DNA from: Gliomastix tumulicola
Lineage: Eukaryota > Ascomycota > Sordariomycetes > Hypocreales > Bionectriaceae
Reading direction: 5' to 3'
Assembly (NCBI GenBank): GCA_001599755.1
Contig: BCHX01000007.1
Coordinates: 1,364,001-1,428,000, forward strand
Length of the DNA: 64,000 bases
This document shows positions 23,586 through 33,396 of this stretch, in pieces. Each line of letters opens with the position of its first letter. Position 1 is the first letter of the stretch. A program made the translations under genes and the position numbers. Below the pieces are notes generated by a model that ran no database searches, was not told the DNA's origin, and was given only the letters and a program-made list of their open reading frames with translations.

Positions 23586-26500
23586 ATGAACCGCTTGCAG
23601 GATGCATCGGGGAGGATCGGGGATGGGGCAGCACCTCCGAAACGTCGTCGCCAAAGCTTCAATCTTGGAAGCATCCGGCCGGCCCTTTCATCATCGCCTT
23701 CAAAGACACACAACGACTACAATGTCGGCTGGATATGCGCCCTGCCACTCGAAATGGCCGCGGCCAGAGGGATGCTGGACGAGACGCACCCTGATCTCGC
23801 CAATAGCCCGGGGGACCCGAATGCCTACAGTCTAGGCAGTATCGGACCTCACAATATCGTCATCGCCTCACTCCCTTCTGGGCATTACGGAACCAACAAT
23901 GCCGCCTCTGTCGCTAGCAACATGGCAAGAACCTATCCGTCCATCAAGATCAGGCTCTTGGTAGGCATCGGTGGAGGCGTCCCAAGCGGCGTCGCGGATG
24001 TGCGTCTTGGCGATGTGGTCGTCAGTCAGAAGATAATACAGCACGACTTGGGGAAGATCACATCTGAAGGCCCTTTGGAACACACCGGGTCTGTTAGGTC
24101 ACCACCACCGAACCTGCTGCAGGCTGTGAGCAAACTGCAATCTGACCACAAGATGGCGGGCAGCCGGGTCCTTGGGTTTCTTGGTCAGATGCTGGAAAAG
24201 CGCCCCTCAATGGCCGCATACTCAAGGCCAAGCTCCATGGAAGATCATCTGTATGATGCTGATTACGAGCATGTTGGGACCCGGGATGCATGTACAGAGT
24301 GCGATCCGTCGAGGCAGGTCGCGAGGCCCTCCCGACCGGATACCCAGCCTCGGATTCACTATGGGACGATAGCCTCGGGAAACCAGGTCCTGAAGCATGG
24401 CCCCACGAGAGATATGCTCTCTCGAAAACTGAATATCCTATGTTTCGAGATGGAGGCTGCTGGTCTTGTCGACTACTTCCCATGTCTTGTCATACGAGGG
24501 ATCTGCGACTACTGCGATTCACACAAGAATAAAGGCTGGCAGGAATACGCTGCCGCCGTCGCAGCTGCATACGCCAAGGAACTTGTGTCATTGATCCCAG
24601 TTACGGAGACTGGGACTGAGTTCCAGTCACTAGAGCTCCTGGAGAGTCACCGTAGCCGACAATCTGTTCTGTGGAAGGGGTTGGCCTTCGACCACATCGA
24701 CGGGCATCAGTCGAGCGTCAAGAAGAACCACTCGAAGACTTGCACCTGGATTCTCAGTCATGAAGAATACCTCCGCTGGCTGGACGAGGAACACGTGGAC
24801 GATCACCTGGGCTTCTTCTGGATCAAAGGAAAGCCCGGGGTTGGCAAATCAACACTGATGAATTTTCTCGTCAAGCACTCGCACAGAGACGAGTCCAGCA
24901 TCACGATCTCCTTCTTTTTTAACGCTCGGGGTGACTATCTTGAGAGGTCAACCGTCGGGATGTACAGGTCGGTGCTGTATCAGCTGTTGGGAGAAGCCCC
25001 GGAGCTGTTGACCATATTCGACTCTCGCGCACACAAGTTTGAGTTGGACGCGATCCATGACGTGGTTGTTAGTCGGCGAGCGGACATCATATGGTCTTCG
25101 GAGCTTTTGCAATCTCTCTTGACAACAACCCTTTCGTTGTTGGGAAAGACACGGCTGGTGTTATTCATCGACGCCCTCGACGAGTGTCAAGATGAAGAAG
25201 TCACAGAGATGGTGGACTTCTTCCAGGAGCTTGGCCAAGATGTCCTGGATCTTGACCTCAAGCTGAGAATCTGTTTCTCCAGTCGACACTATCCTCACAT
25301 CAACATCGAACACGGCCAGCAGTTGACACTCGAGGTACAAAGTGGCCACAAGACCGATATAAAGACCTATGTTCGCAGCAAACTCAACTTGGGCAAGTCA
25401 AGGCTTGCAGAAGAGATTGGCGAGAAGATCACAGAGAGGGCAAGCGGGATCTTCATGTGGGTAGTGCTGGTTGTCCAGATCCTGAACAGCGAATACAAAG
25501 ACGGCAGGATCCACGAGGTACGGAAGCGTCTCGATGCCATTCCTTCCAGACTGAGCGACCTTTTCCGAGACATATTGCAGAGAGACGACCGGCACTTGGA
25601 CGACTTTCGCCTCTGCGTGATGTGGATCATATTCGCGAAGCGCCCGCTGACGCTGCAAGAGTTCTACTTTGCGGTTGTATCCGGGACCTGTCCCGATGCG
25701 TTGACCTCGTGGGACCAAGATGAGATTACACTGGACGACATAGGGAGATACGTCCTGAGCTCCTCTCGAGGGCTTGCAGAGGTGACAAGCTCGTCCCCGA
25801 TGGTGGTGCGATTCATCCACGAGTCGGTGCGTGAGTTCTTCCTCAAGGATGGCTTCCATCAGCTATGGCCCGAGATGTCTGCGAATTATTTCGAGCGTAT
25901 TAGCCACCAGAGGCTCGCTCAATGCTGCGACACGCATGTCGAACTGGAACTGCCCGAGTGCCGGGATCACTCGATGCATCAAGGCTCCTGGAGCACGAAT
26001 CCTGGAGAGGGGTGTCACGTATTGGCCTCCTTCCCATTCCTCAGCTATGCCATGGCATACGGGCTTTGGCACGTCGAAAGATCGAGGAACATGGAGTACC
26101 AGGCAGCCACCTTGGATAAGCTGTCCCTGCGCGACTGGACTGCCCGATACAGCCTGACCGTGAGTAGGAGGGATCTCTACGGCGCGGATGTTGGCTTGCT
26201 CTATATTCTCGCAGATAGAGGTCTGCCAGATCTCGTCCGCATTGTCTTGGATAAACTCCATCGGATTGACATCTATTACGGAGGCCGCTACTGCTTCCCG
26301 CTCTTTGCCGCAGTCGCCCGCGGCGACGCGGAGACCGTGAGGGCGCTCCTCTTCCATAGGCGGAGTCCCGGACCCGAGAGTGAAGTGTCAGAGATGCTTC
26401 AGCCTAGGTTCCTGCTCGAGATGAAGGACCAGACACCTCTTGCTTGGGCAGCAGCTTGTGGACTGGAGCAGACTCTGCACACTCTCCAGTCGATTCAAGG

Positions 26501-27257
26501 GGTAGACCGCAGTCCTGGGCGCGGCGGCCGTACGCCGCTATCGTGGGCAGCAGGAAACGGACATCTCAACAGCGTAAAGCGCCTCCTAGATTCGAAAGAA
26601 GGCGTGAACGTGACCGACAATGGGGGGCGGACGCCGTTGAGCTGGGCGGTGATCAACGGACACCACGCCATTGTCTCGATGCTGCTGGCCCAGACGACGA
26701 TAGCAGTCAACATCCGCGATATCAAGGGCAAAACACCGCTGAGCCTAGCAGCAACAATGGGCCATCGAAGCATTGTGCAACTGCTCCTGCTATACCCTGG
26801 TATCGAAGTTGACCTGGGTGATGGCCAGTCCCGGACACCGCTCTGGTGGGCGGCATTCAACGGGCTTGAACGCATCGTCAAGCTGCTTCTGGCCACCAAC
26901 GCCGTGGACGTCAATGCCCATGACGACGAGGGAAGAACTGGGATCTGGTGGGCCGCTAATAATGGCCATCTTTCGACAGTGAAGGCGCTCCTGGCCTCCC
27001 GAGATGTTGATCCTGATGCTAAAGATCGTGAGGGCAAATCAGCTTTGTTCTGGGCTGTGATGAACGGGCATGACAGCATAGCCGAGCTTCTATTGGCAAC
27101 GAACAAGGTATCTGACCGCTTGGTGGGACTACAGGCGACTTCTCTAGGACGCTCGTCATCGGCAATGAGGCCGAGAGCAATCATGGACTTGATTAGAAAG
27201 CAGGCTGCTGATACGGAGGTAGTACGTAGCCGGTCAGGAGAGTGTTGTATGTTCTAG
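23586..27257 (+). CDS. NOD-like receptor: PNP-like - NACHT - ankyrin repeats
   Basis: A single exon encodes 1223 aa. Residues 44-340 match the nucleoside-phosphorylase-like domain common at the N-terminus of fungal NLRs (YNVGWICALPLEMAAA start, GIGGGVPSG, a conserved FEMEAAGL block). A linker follows, then a NACHT NTPase: Walker A GKPGVGKST near 415 and Walker B LVLFIDALDE near 524. A helical region leads to about seven ankyrin repeats (about residues 895-1185), several closely similar with the core TPLSWAA.NGH. The C-terminus ends in CCMF, a possible prenylation or palmitoylation site. Such proteins mediate allorecognition and programmed cell death. The frame is intact, so it is probably functional. 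The domain call is very firm; its ligand is unknown. Confidence 0.94.
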   Translation: MNRLQDASGRIGDGAAPPKRRRQSFNLGSIRPALSSSPSKTHNDYNVGWICALPLEMAAARGMLDETHPDLANSPGDPNAYSLGSIGPHNIVIASLPSGHYGTNNAASVASNMARTYPSIKIRLLVGIGGGVPSGVADVRLGDVVVSQKIIQHDLGKITSEGPLEHTGSVRSPPPNLLQAVSKLQSDHKMAGSRVLGFLGQMLEKRPSMAAYSRPSSMEDHLYDADYEHVGTRDACTECDPSRQVARPSRPDTQPRIHYGTIASGNQVLKHGPTRDMLSRKLNILCFEMEAAGLVDYFPCLVIRGICDYCDSHKNKGWQEYAAAVAAAYAKELVSLIPVTETGTEFQSLELLESHRSRQSVLWKGLAFDHIDGHQSSVKKNHSKTCTWILSHEEYLRWLDEEHVDDHLGFFWIKGKPGVGKSTLMNFLVKHSHRDESSITISFFFNARGDYLERSTVGMYRSVLYQLLGEAPELLTIFDSRAHKFELDAIHDVVVSRRADIIWSSELLQSLLTTTLSLLGKTRLVLFIDALDECQDEEVTEMVDFFQELGQDVLDLDLKLRICFSSRHYPHINIEHGQQLTLEVQSGHKTDIKTYVRSKLNLGKSRLAEEIGEKITERASGIFMWVVLVVQILNSEYKDGRIHEVRKRLDAIPSRLSDLFRDILQRDDRHLDDFRLCVMWIIFAKRPLTLQEFYFAVVSGTCPDALTSWDQDEITLDDIGRYVLSSSRGLAEVTSSSPMVVRFIHESVREFFLKDGFHQLWPEMSANYFERISHQRLAQCCDTHVELELPECRDHSMHQGSWSTNPGEGCHVLASFPFLSYAMAYGLWHVERSRNMEYQAATLDKLSLRDWTARYSLTVSRRDLYGADVGLLYILADRGLPDLVRIVLDKLHRIDIYYGGRYCFPLFAAVARGDAETVRALLFHRRSPGPESEVSEMLQPRFLLEMKDQTPLAWAAACGLEQTLHTLQSIQGVDRSPGRGGRTPLSWAAGNGHLNSVKRLLDSKEGVNVTDNGGRTPLSWAVINGHHAIVSMLLAQTTIAVNIRDIKGKTPLSLAATMGHRSIVQLLLLYPGIEVDLGDGQSRTPLWWAAFNGLERIVKLLLATNAVDVNAHDDEGRTGIWWAANNGHLSTVKALLASRDVDPDAKDREGKSALFWAVMNGHDSIAELLLATNKVSDRLVGLQATSLGRSSSAMRPRAIMDLIRKQAADTEVVRSRSGECCMF

Positions 27258-27284
27258 AACATGTAGATTACAGTAAATTACGAC

Positions 27285-27310
27285 GTGGTGGTGGTGGTGG
27301 TGGTGGTGGT
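27285..27310. repeat. Trinucleotide microsatellite (GGT)n
   Basis: About nine GGT units, 28 bases after the NLR stop codon, in the space between the NLR and the convergent P450 gene. Confidence 0.9.
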
Positions 27311-27473
27311 TTAAATGAGCACAAAGACACATGGCAACTGGTATTCGGTAGCCGTTCCGTGCGACTGCTATCTAACTCCATGGAGGAATCAGTTGACGGG
27401 CACAGGTTGACGAATTTGTTAAGGTCTAGCGTAATCGTCAAGAAATACGTTGGTTGTGCCATTCGTGGATTCC

Positions 27474-29389
27474 TCACCCAAGGTCGACTTTACATCCGCC
27501 CGAGATCTGCAACACAAGAGTCATGGTCTGTTTTTCAACCCCGACCACCTCGACAGTTTCCCCCTCAGGAAGCCGGATGTTCGGGTAGCGCTGGAATATC
27601 CGCACGATGGCATATGCTGCTTCCGTCTGGGCAAAATCCACTGTAAATTTGACGCACGATGGTTAGTTAGTCCATTGAGCCATGCGAATGCTGGCCACCG
27701 CCTGTGACATTTGTGACTTACTGCCGAGACATAGTCGAGGACCTCCGCTGAAGGGCAGGTAGCCGTAGTTCTGTGTCGTTCGGTCCCGGAAGAGAGGCAT
27801 GTCCTCGTCCCAGCGCTCGGGGCGGAAACACTCGGCGTCCATGCCGTAGAGGTCCGGTCGACGGTGCAGAGTGTACACGCTGTAGGCCACTACAGTGCCC
27901 TTGGGGACGAGGATTGGCGACTTGCGGTCGGGGCCACCGCCGGTGGGCAGGATGGTGTCTTTCAGGGCCGTTCGGTTGTTGACTGGCACGGAAGGATACA
28001 GTCGGAGGGCTTTGCGGCGTGAGCTGGTACGTCTGGCCTGCTGGTAACGGGACCTTTATGGCACTCACTCTCTTTCATTACGTTCTGTAAGTATTTGAGG
28101 CTCCGTAGATGGCTTCTGTTTAAGGGATGACCCTTGGTATCGAGCTCGGATATCTCTTTTCTGAGCTTCTCCATAGCGTGCGGGTGTCTAACAAGGAGGA
28201 AGCTACTCATTAGAAGCATCGGTTAGTATCAGATCTCTGGCCGGGGTTCTTGAAAACAATATTGGCGACTCACAACACCCAAGACAGAAGACAGGCAGTC
28301 GTGTCTCGCCCGGCAGCAAGGATGTTGATGATCTGACCACGTAACGCCGCCCTGTCCGTATAAACCTTGGACAAAGTCCTCAGAAACACGTATCTCGAGC
28401 CTTCCTCAAGCTCATTTTCGGTATCGGATAAATTCTGGTTGATGATCTGGTCGGCAAAGGCATGCACCCTCTGACAGGCGTCCCGAAACTCCCTGCCGCC
28501 AATGAGCCAGTAAAGATCCAGAAGCCGGAACCGGTTCACCACGTATTTCTGCGCGAGGTCGAAGGAACGCGCAAAGCTGTTCTCCTGATCGTTGCTGGGC
28601 GATTTCAGGCTGTGTATCGACTCGCCGAAGAGAAAGGCGGTCGTGATGTCGAGTGTGAAGCGGAAGAAGAGCGGCTGCAGGTCGACCACGCCGCCGGCCG
28701 CTGGTAGCGCGTTGAGGAGGTCGTCCATGGGCTCACGGAAGAGGGTGAGGTCTTCGTACTGGCGGTGTGCAAGCTGTGGACGCAGCAGCTCCCGGGAGTG
28801 CTTCCATGCTGGGCCTTCTTGGGTGAAGATGCCGTCTCCGAACATGGGGAAGGTGATGACCCTTCTGGGGCCAAATGACCACTCTGTTGGTTTATTAGTC
28901 AAAGATACTTGGCCATCTGGCCACTCGTTTCGACGAAGTTTCCCTTCGGGATTGATGGAAAGGAGTAGGTACGAAGCCAGACCATGTGAGACAGCCCATA
29001 CCATTGAATTTTGTGGAAAAGATGGCCTCGAGGTTTGCCGGATCAACGGTCCCAAACGCAAGAGCGCGAAGGAAGACCTGCTGCAGCGTGTATCCCGTCT
29101 CCCGGAAGTGGAAGAGAAATAGTGCCATCAGCCGCGACTCGGCGTCCGCGCGGAAGATCTGCTCCAGACGATCTATCCCCAGTGGCCGTTGGTTCTGGAG
29201 CATCGGCGGCGGGAGACATCCATGCTCGGCAGCAAGTGCTTCCAGCTCCTGGAGAACCAGCGGGTGAGCACGATGGAGGGACTTTGCGGGCATCTCTACA
29301 CTTACCTTCTGCCGCTTTCGGGCTTCGATACGGCCGTAGAGGAGAAAAGAGACGAGGCAAAGGGCAAAGAGGAGAATGATGCGGCTCAT
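27474..29389 (-). CDS. Cytochrome P450, CYP52-like (alkane/fatty-acid omega-hydroxylase type)
   Basis: The CDS is complement(join(27474..27640, 27722..28009, 28069..28202, 28274..28883, 29002..29248, 29306..29389)), giving 509 aa. Every junction keeps phase. The start at 29389 opens a membrane anchor (IILLFALCLVSFLLYG). Motifs in order: PLGIDRLEQIF and FLFHFRETGYTL, typical of CYP52 and relatives; GDGIFTQEGPAWKHSRELLRPQ; I-helix AAGRDTTA; ExxR in KETLRLYPSVPVNNR; PERW; haem loop FSGGPRLCLG with Cys near 452. CYP52 enzymes sit in the ER and hydroxylate the terminal carbon of alkanes and fatty acids. The 57-nt intron 1 is a multiple of three and open in frame. The neighbouring patatin phospholipase would fit lipid turnover, though no operon-like link is implied. 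Confidence 0.9.
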
Positions 29390-29839
29390 GTTGATCGATG
29401 TAGCAAAGGTACGTTCTTTGGATGATGCAAGAACGGTATTACTGAGTGACAAAGGGAATATTTGAGGAGGGGTGTCGAGGGGGAAGCTCGGGCCACGGTG
29501 CACGACGCAAGCCAACAAAGGGTCATCGAGATAGCTTTGATTGCACTCAGGTCTGTGCTCTCCCGGGAAGTTGAACAGGGCATCACCGTTCTAGAGCCTA
29601 CCTGACCTCGGTATTGGCTGCTGCGGAATGTAATTTCTTAGTCTTGAGGCAAATGGGTTCATTGACTATCTGGGATTTGTGTTGTTTGGGCACATCTGGA
29701 ACCCGTGCTGGCCTGAATGAACGAGATGATTATCTCAAGAACAGGCCTATCTGTCTAGTAAACGTCCATCTTCTGTAGCTTGGCACCCTTGCCCGCTTCT
29801 CCCTCAGCGCGATCGTGAACATCGCCCCTTCTTCGCAAT
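29390..29839. other. Intergenic region, P450 promoter
   Basis: The region holds the P450 promoter and the 3' flank of the small secreted protein gene. No other gene is visible. An in-frame extension of the P450 upstream exists, but it has no membrane anchor and its first codon is not ATG. Confidence 0.5.
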
Positions 29840-30235
29840 TTATCGCTCCTCGCAGTCACACCCAGTGCAGCCCTCTACAACACACCAGTAGAAGAAATTG
29901 GGCTGGCATAGCCATCCAACACACTATCGGCAGCAGAATGAGTCAGCACTAATTATTCTCACTCTTCGAAAAAGGGCTATTCGGGCAAGCGATGTCCGGG
30001 TTTGCTCCGGAAGACCAGAATGAAGGAGACGTACAGGGTTTTGGATGGCACAGTTGCACTCGGCGCCATCGGGACACTTGGACGGCTCGTGAACGTTCAT
30101 GCCACAGTTGGTGGCGCGCTTCATCAGGGCCAGGTGCCTGTCGTTGGGAGTCACCTCGCCGACGGGCTCGGGGAGGGCGAATGTGCCTTGGCTTAGAGCC
30201 AGGACGCTGGCGGCGACAACGACGAAGGATCGCAT
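29840..30235 (-). CDS. Small secreted cysteine-rich protein with Kex2-type propeptide
   Basis: The CDS is complement(join(29840..29923, 30035..30235)), giving 94 aa. The intron has a GTACGT donor, a GCTGAC branch point and a TAG acceptor, in phase 0. Without splicing the frame runs into unrelated sequence; with splicing it yields a coherent Cys-rich tail and an immediate stop. Residues 1-20 form a signal peptide (SFVVVAASVLALSQGTFA). A short propeptide ends in Lys-Arg at 39-40, a Kex2-type cleavage site. The mature 54 residues contain ten cysteines, at 44, 54, 60, 62, 68, 73, 81, 86, 89 and 91, allowing five disulfides. I recognise no family. Size, secretion and cysteine density fit an apoplastic effector or antimicrobial peptide. 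The function is inferred only from architecture. Confidence 0.72.
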
Positions 30236-31410
30236 TTTAGCAGTGAAGGGATTTGTGTTTTCTGGTAAAAAGGTTATCAATGAGAAGCTTGATGATTGCT
30301 TGTAAGTGAGAAGGGAAAATCACGGAGTGTGAGTCGAAAGTGGTACGAGACAGAAAGGTCTTCGGCTGGTCGCCCTTCTTATACTTTCTCAGCTTGACAA
30401 GATCCTGGCCGTTTCGCGTGCAGACGAGAGAATGAGGTAAGCTCTGACGTCCGATTTACACACGATGACAATCTTGAAACAACTGTGCCGTTTTGCCACA
30501 TTACCGCTCCTGCAAAACGTGAAGATCAGGGTATTTGATCGACCGGCATGTATCCTGACTAGTCGACTTCCCCGTCATCTTCCCCAGGAGTGCCACCAGT
30601 AGGTTGCGGCAAAGCAGGAGTGGGAAGTGGCCCCTGGCAATCGTAAAACGCCATGATCTGCAAGACAGTACTTATGATGGAAATAATGGCAATGCGTATT
30701 TTTGATGCTGTGCATTCACATTGATGGCACCTCTCGACTGCGGACTTGAAGTTATATCCTGGTGTGCAAGTAGCATCGTATATCATTGGCCCTGTGGTTG
30801 TGGAAGTTTTGGCGGGCAGTGGCAAGCTGATGAACTGCGCAACATTTCACGACAACCAGTGATAAAATGCGATTTGGTCAGAGCCAGACAATAAGATCTG
30901 CGCCGTATTTCTGCCCCTTTAATGACGTCCTGCTATTTCAAGCGCCCCTGTCAGGCGCGCGTAATGCAGATCGTCTGACAACTTGCCCATTGTGCCGCGT
31001 GCCGGGGACGATCATGACCAGCAGAAGCTATCATAAGTGCATAATGCATACTTCGGACAGGTGATCAGCATATGCCACTGTATGTAGAAGAAACCGTGGA
31101 GTTCCGTCAATGTTCAACCTGGTATTTACGCATAGTTAAGAAAGAGAAGACGCGTGTGGTAGAAAGGGAGGCACATTCTGGTGAGACAAGAAGTGATTCA
31201 TATGCCCTGCTCCGCCATACGTATACATAGGAGCGAATGCCCAATCGCATACCATCTAATCATCCAAAAGATTGTTTGCTTATTTTTTGCGCTCATTCTT
31301 CCGCCGTCTCGCCATTATTGACCGAGCTCAATAGCCCGTCGACTCTTGTAAGCTTTATCATACAACTCTCGCCACGCGTCGTAATGGAGAGCGCCAGAGA
31401 TCCAGTGCAT
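30236..31410. other. Intergenic region with a possible gene remnant
   Basis: Apart from the Cys-containing frame listed separately, I see no gene. The secreted-protein promoter lies in 30236-30500. Sequence around 31090-31400 is AT-rich and probably the 3' flank of the patatin gene. Confidence 0.4.
30559..30816 (-). CDS. Possible exon of an unidentified Cys-containing protein
   Basis: The frame from about 30816 to the TAG at 30559 contains a compact block with the order C-x12-C-x2-C-x-C, followed by a hydrophobic stretch, another Cys, and a Pro/Gly/Asp tail. The first in-frame ATG is at about 30786, after the start of the open region. A possible acceptor (GCGCAG) at its 5' edge hints at an upstream exon, but I could not find one with a signal peptide. 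It could be a decayed paralogue of a secreted protein or chance. Low confidence. Confidence 0.2.
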   Translation of the reverse strand, partial: PAKTSTTTGPMIYDATCTPGYNFKSAVERCHQCECTASKIRIAIISIISTVLQIMAFYDCQGPLPTPALPQPTGGTPGEDDGEVD

Positions 31411-32602
31411 CTAGGCACAGATGGCATCCACGGCCATATCGATCCATTGCTTGTTCCGGGGATCCTCCATGTATTTCGCGGCCATGTCCCGCAGCTCCTT
31501 CATCTTCTTGTAATCAGCAAGCCCAATGTCCTGGGACCCGAGGGACGGGTTGAGTCTGATGTATTTCGTGTCCTTGTGCTCGCTCCGCTTGTTCATATGG
31601 GACATGTGCCGCGTGAAGTCCCTACCCTTGGCCGTAGTGTTGGTCGCAAAGTTCATGACGCTGGAGGCCACGCCGGCGAGCTTGAACCACGAGTCAGAAG
31701 GCGAGTCGGGCTTGACGTAGCCGGTGCCCAGGCTGATGACGCAGGAGATGGGAGGGGCTGGCTCTTCCGGGGCCACGAGCTCGTATCTCGAGTACCACAG
31801 CTGGTCGATGGGATTGTTGTTGAGGAGACCGCCGTCCCAGAACACCAATTTGGCGTTGGTCTTCTCGGGAAAGTAGACTTCCGGGAAGAAGGTTGGTGCA
31901 GCAGACGTTGCCAGCGCGGCAAGACTGATGGTGACCTGCTCCTGATGCTCAACCATGGCGTCGTTGACCTTGGAGCTGACATAGACGTTGTTGTGCTTGT
32001 ACGTCCGCATCAACACTGTCTCGGCGCGGTTCTGCGCAGTGGTGCAGCAGAAACTATTGGTATGTCAGGATGGGAATTCAGCCCAAAGGTCACAGCAATG
32101 AAACTCACACTCGACCGCTATCTGAGTGCTGCAAAGGCGCATTGCCTTTCAACTCTTTATCGTTCTTGTCCAGACCAAACTCGCCGACGACCCTGTCGAT
32201 GGCCACCTTCATCGAGGCGTCGTCAAAGCGGCTGTTCTGCACCAGCGTCTTGCTGTTGTTGATCCACCCGGCGACCGTGTCCCCGAAGAACTTGTTGATC
32301 CCCCAGCCGTAGATCTTGGGGGAGAAGACCTCCTCGGCGATCTTGTTGTACTGCAGGATGGTATCGTGCGCCGTCATGCGCAGCCTGAAGAGCATGATGC
32401 CCATGATGCCGCCCGTGCTGGTGCCCGCCGCGAGCTCGAAGTAGTCGGCAGGACGAGGCACCTCGGCGAGGCCCTTGCGTTCCTGGACGAGCCTCATCAG
32501 TCGGTCGAGGACTTCCAGCGCCATGATGCCGCGGACGCCGCCTCCGTCGAGGGCGAGGAGGCGAGCGCCGTTGGGGTGCTTGGTAGAAGGCTTGTAGACC
32601 AT
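31411..32602 (-). CDS. Patatin-like phospholipase
   Basis: The CDS is complement(join(31411..32053, 32109..32602)), giving 378 aa. The intron has GTGAGT at its donor, a CTGAC branch point and TAG at its acceptor; splicing joins ...HSDSGR to VFCCTTAQNRAE, a conserved patatin block. All hallmarks are present: oxyanion loop DGGGVRG at 19-25, nucleophile elbow GTSTG with Ser62, and the catalytic Asp238 in WDGGLLNNNP. The fold hydrolyses acyl esters of phospholipids or galactolipids with a Ser-Asp dyad. There is no signal peptide, so it is probably cytosolic or membrane-associated. In fungi, patatin domains also act in NLR-controlled cell death. The NLR lies 4 kb away, but nothing here ties the two. 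Confidence 0.92.
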
Positions 32603-33396
32603 GGCTGTCTTGTGGAGAGTGGCGCTATGAAGGTAGAGGAGACCGAGTAAATGGACGGAACAGAGAGAGTCAGAGAAGATACGCGAGTGCCTATCCTTGA
32701 GTTGGTATTCAGATGCGGCCTCAACTCTTCTTATATAGCTCACGCTGTTGTATTGACCGTCGGAGCTGTCTGTCCGCGGTCAGGGAAATTGCCATGCGAT
32801 GGTCCAGGCCGTTCTCAGCTGAGGCGCATATAGTTCTGCGTCTTAGTGAGGTCAGCCGCTGCGGGCCGTCACTAGTGCGTTGATCGGTTCCGTTCCGGGG
32901 CGTTCTAGAGTCCCCTAGACTGACGGGGCATCGCTGTATTTAGTAGGGTCTAGCCCACTACGTCCCTGCAATATCGAAGTGGCTGGACTATTTAGCTGCG
33001 TCTTCGGCTGGGCTCGACGAATCTGGCCTCAAATGCCGAGCTGGTTGACTGTGTGATGGAACCACTGGCACGTCTTGACAACAGCAGCGGGATATCAGAG
33101 CCAATCCGCTCTGAAGCTCGCGCGCTATCCAGGCGCGGGATGATCTCAAGATGCACATCGTAGATATTCAATTGGATACTGCGGAGTGCCGAAAACAAAA
33201 AGCAGTAGCAGCCTACATTCGGATCCATCCCCGTCTGCGCGCGCTTACAGAAGTGCTACAGTTACAAGTCGGTGGTCCCAGTGGTGTTGCCATGGTCAAT
33301 TAGCAATAGTAGCTCTGGCATTTAATTGGAATTAAGGCCGCCAGACATTGAGATGTAGCCAAACAAGCCTGTGCCCATTTGTACCATCACTAGCTA
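32603..33396. other. Intergenic region between patatin gene and kinase pseudogene
   Basis: I see no gene. One frame near 33130-33300 reads with acceptable codon use for about 55 residues but matches nothing I know. The patatin promoter must lie in the first few hundred bases. Confidence 0.4.

Noticed and set aside
31237..32262. Plus-strand frame of 341 codons opposite the patatin gene
   Set aside because: Antisense shadow; the minus strand holds the oxyanion loop, GTSTG and DGG motifs.
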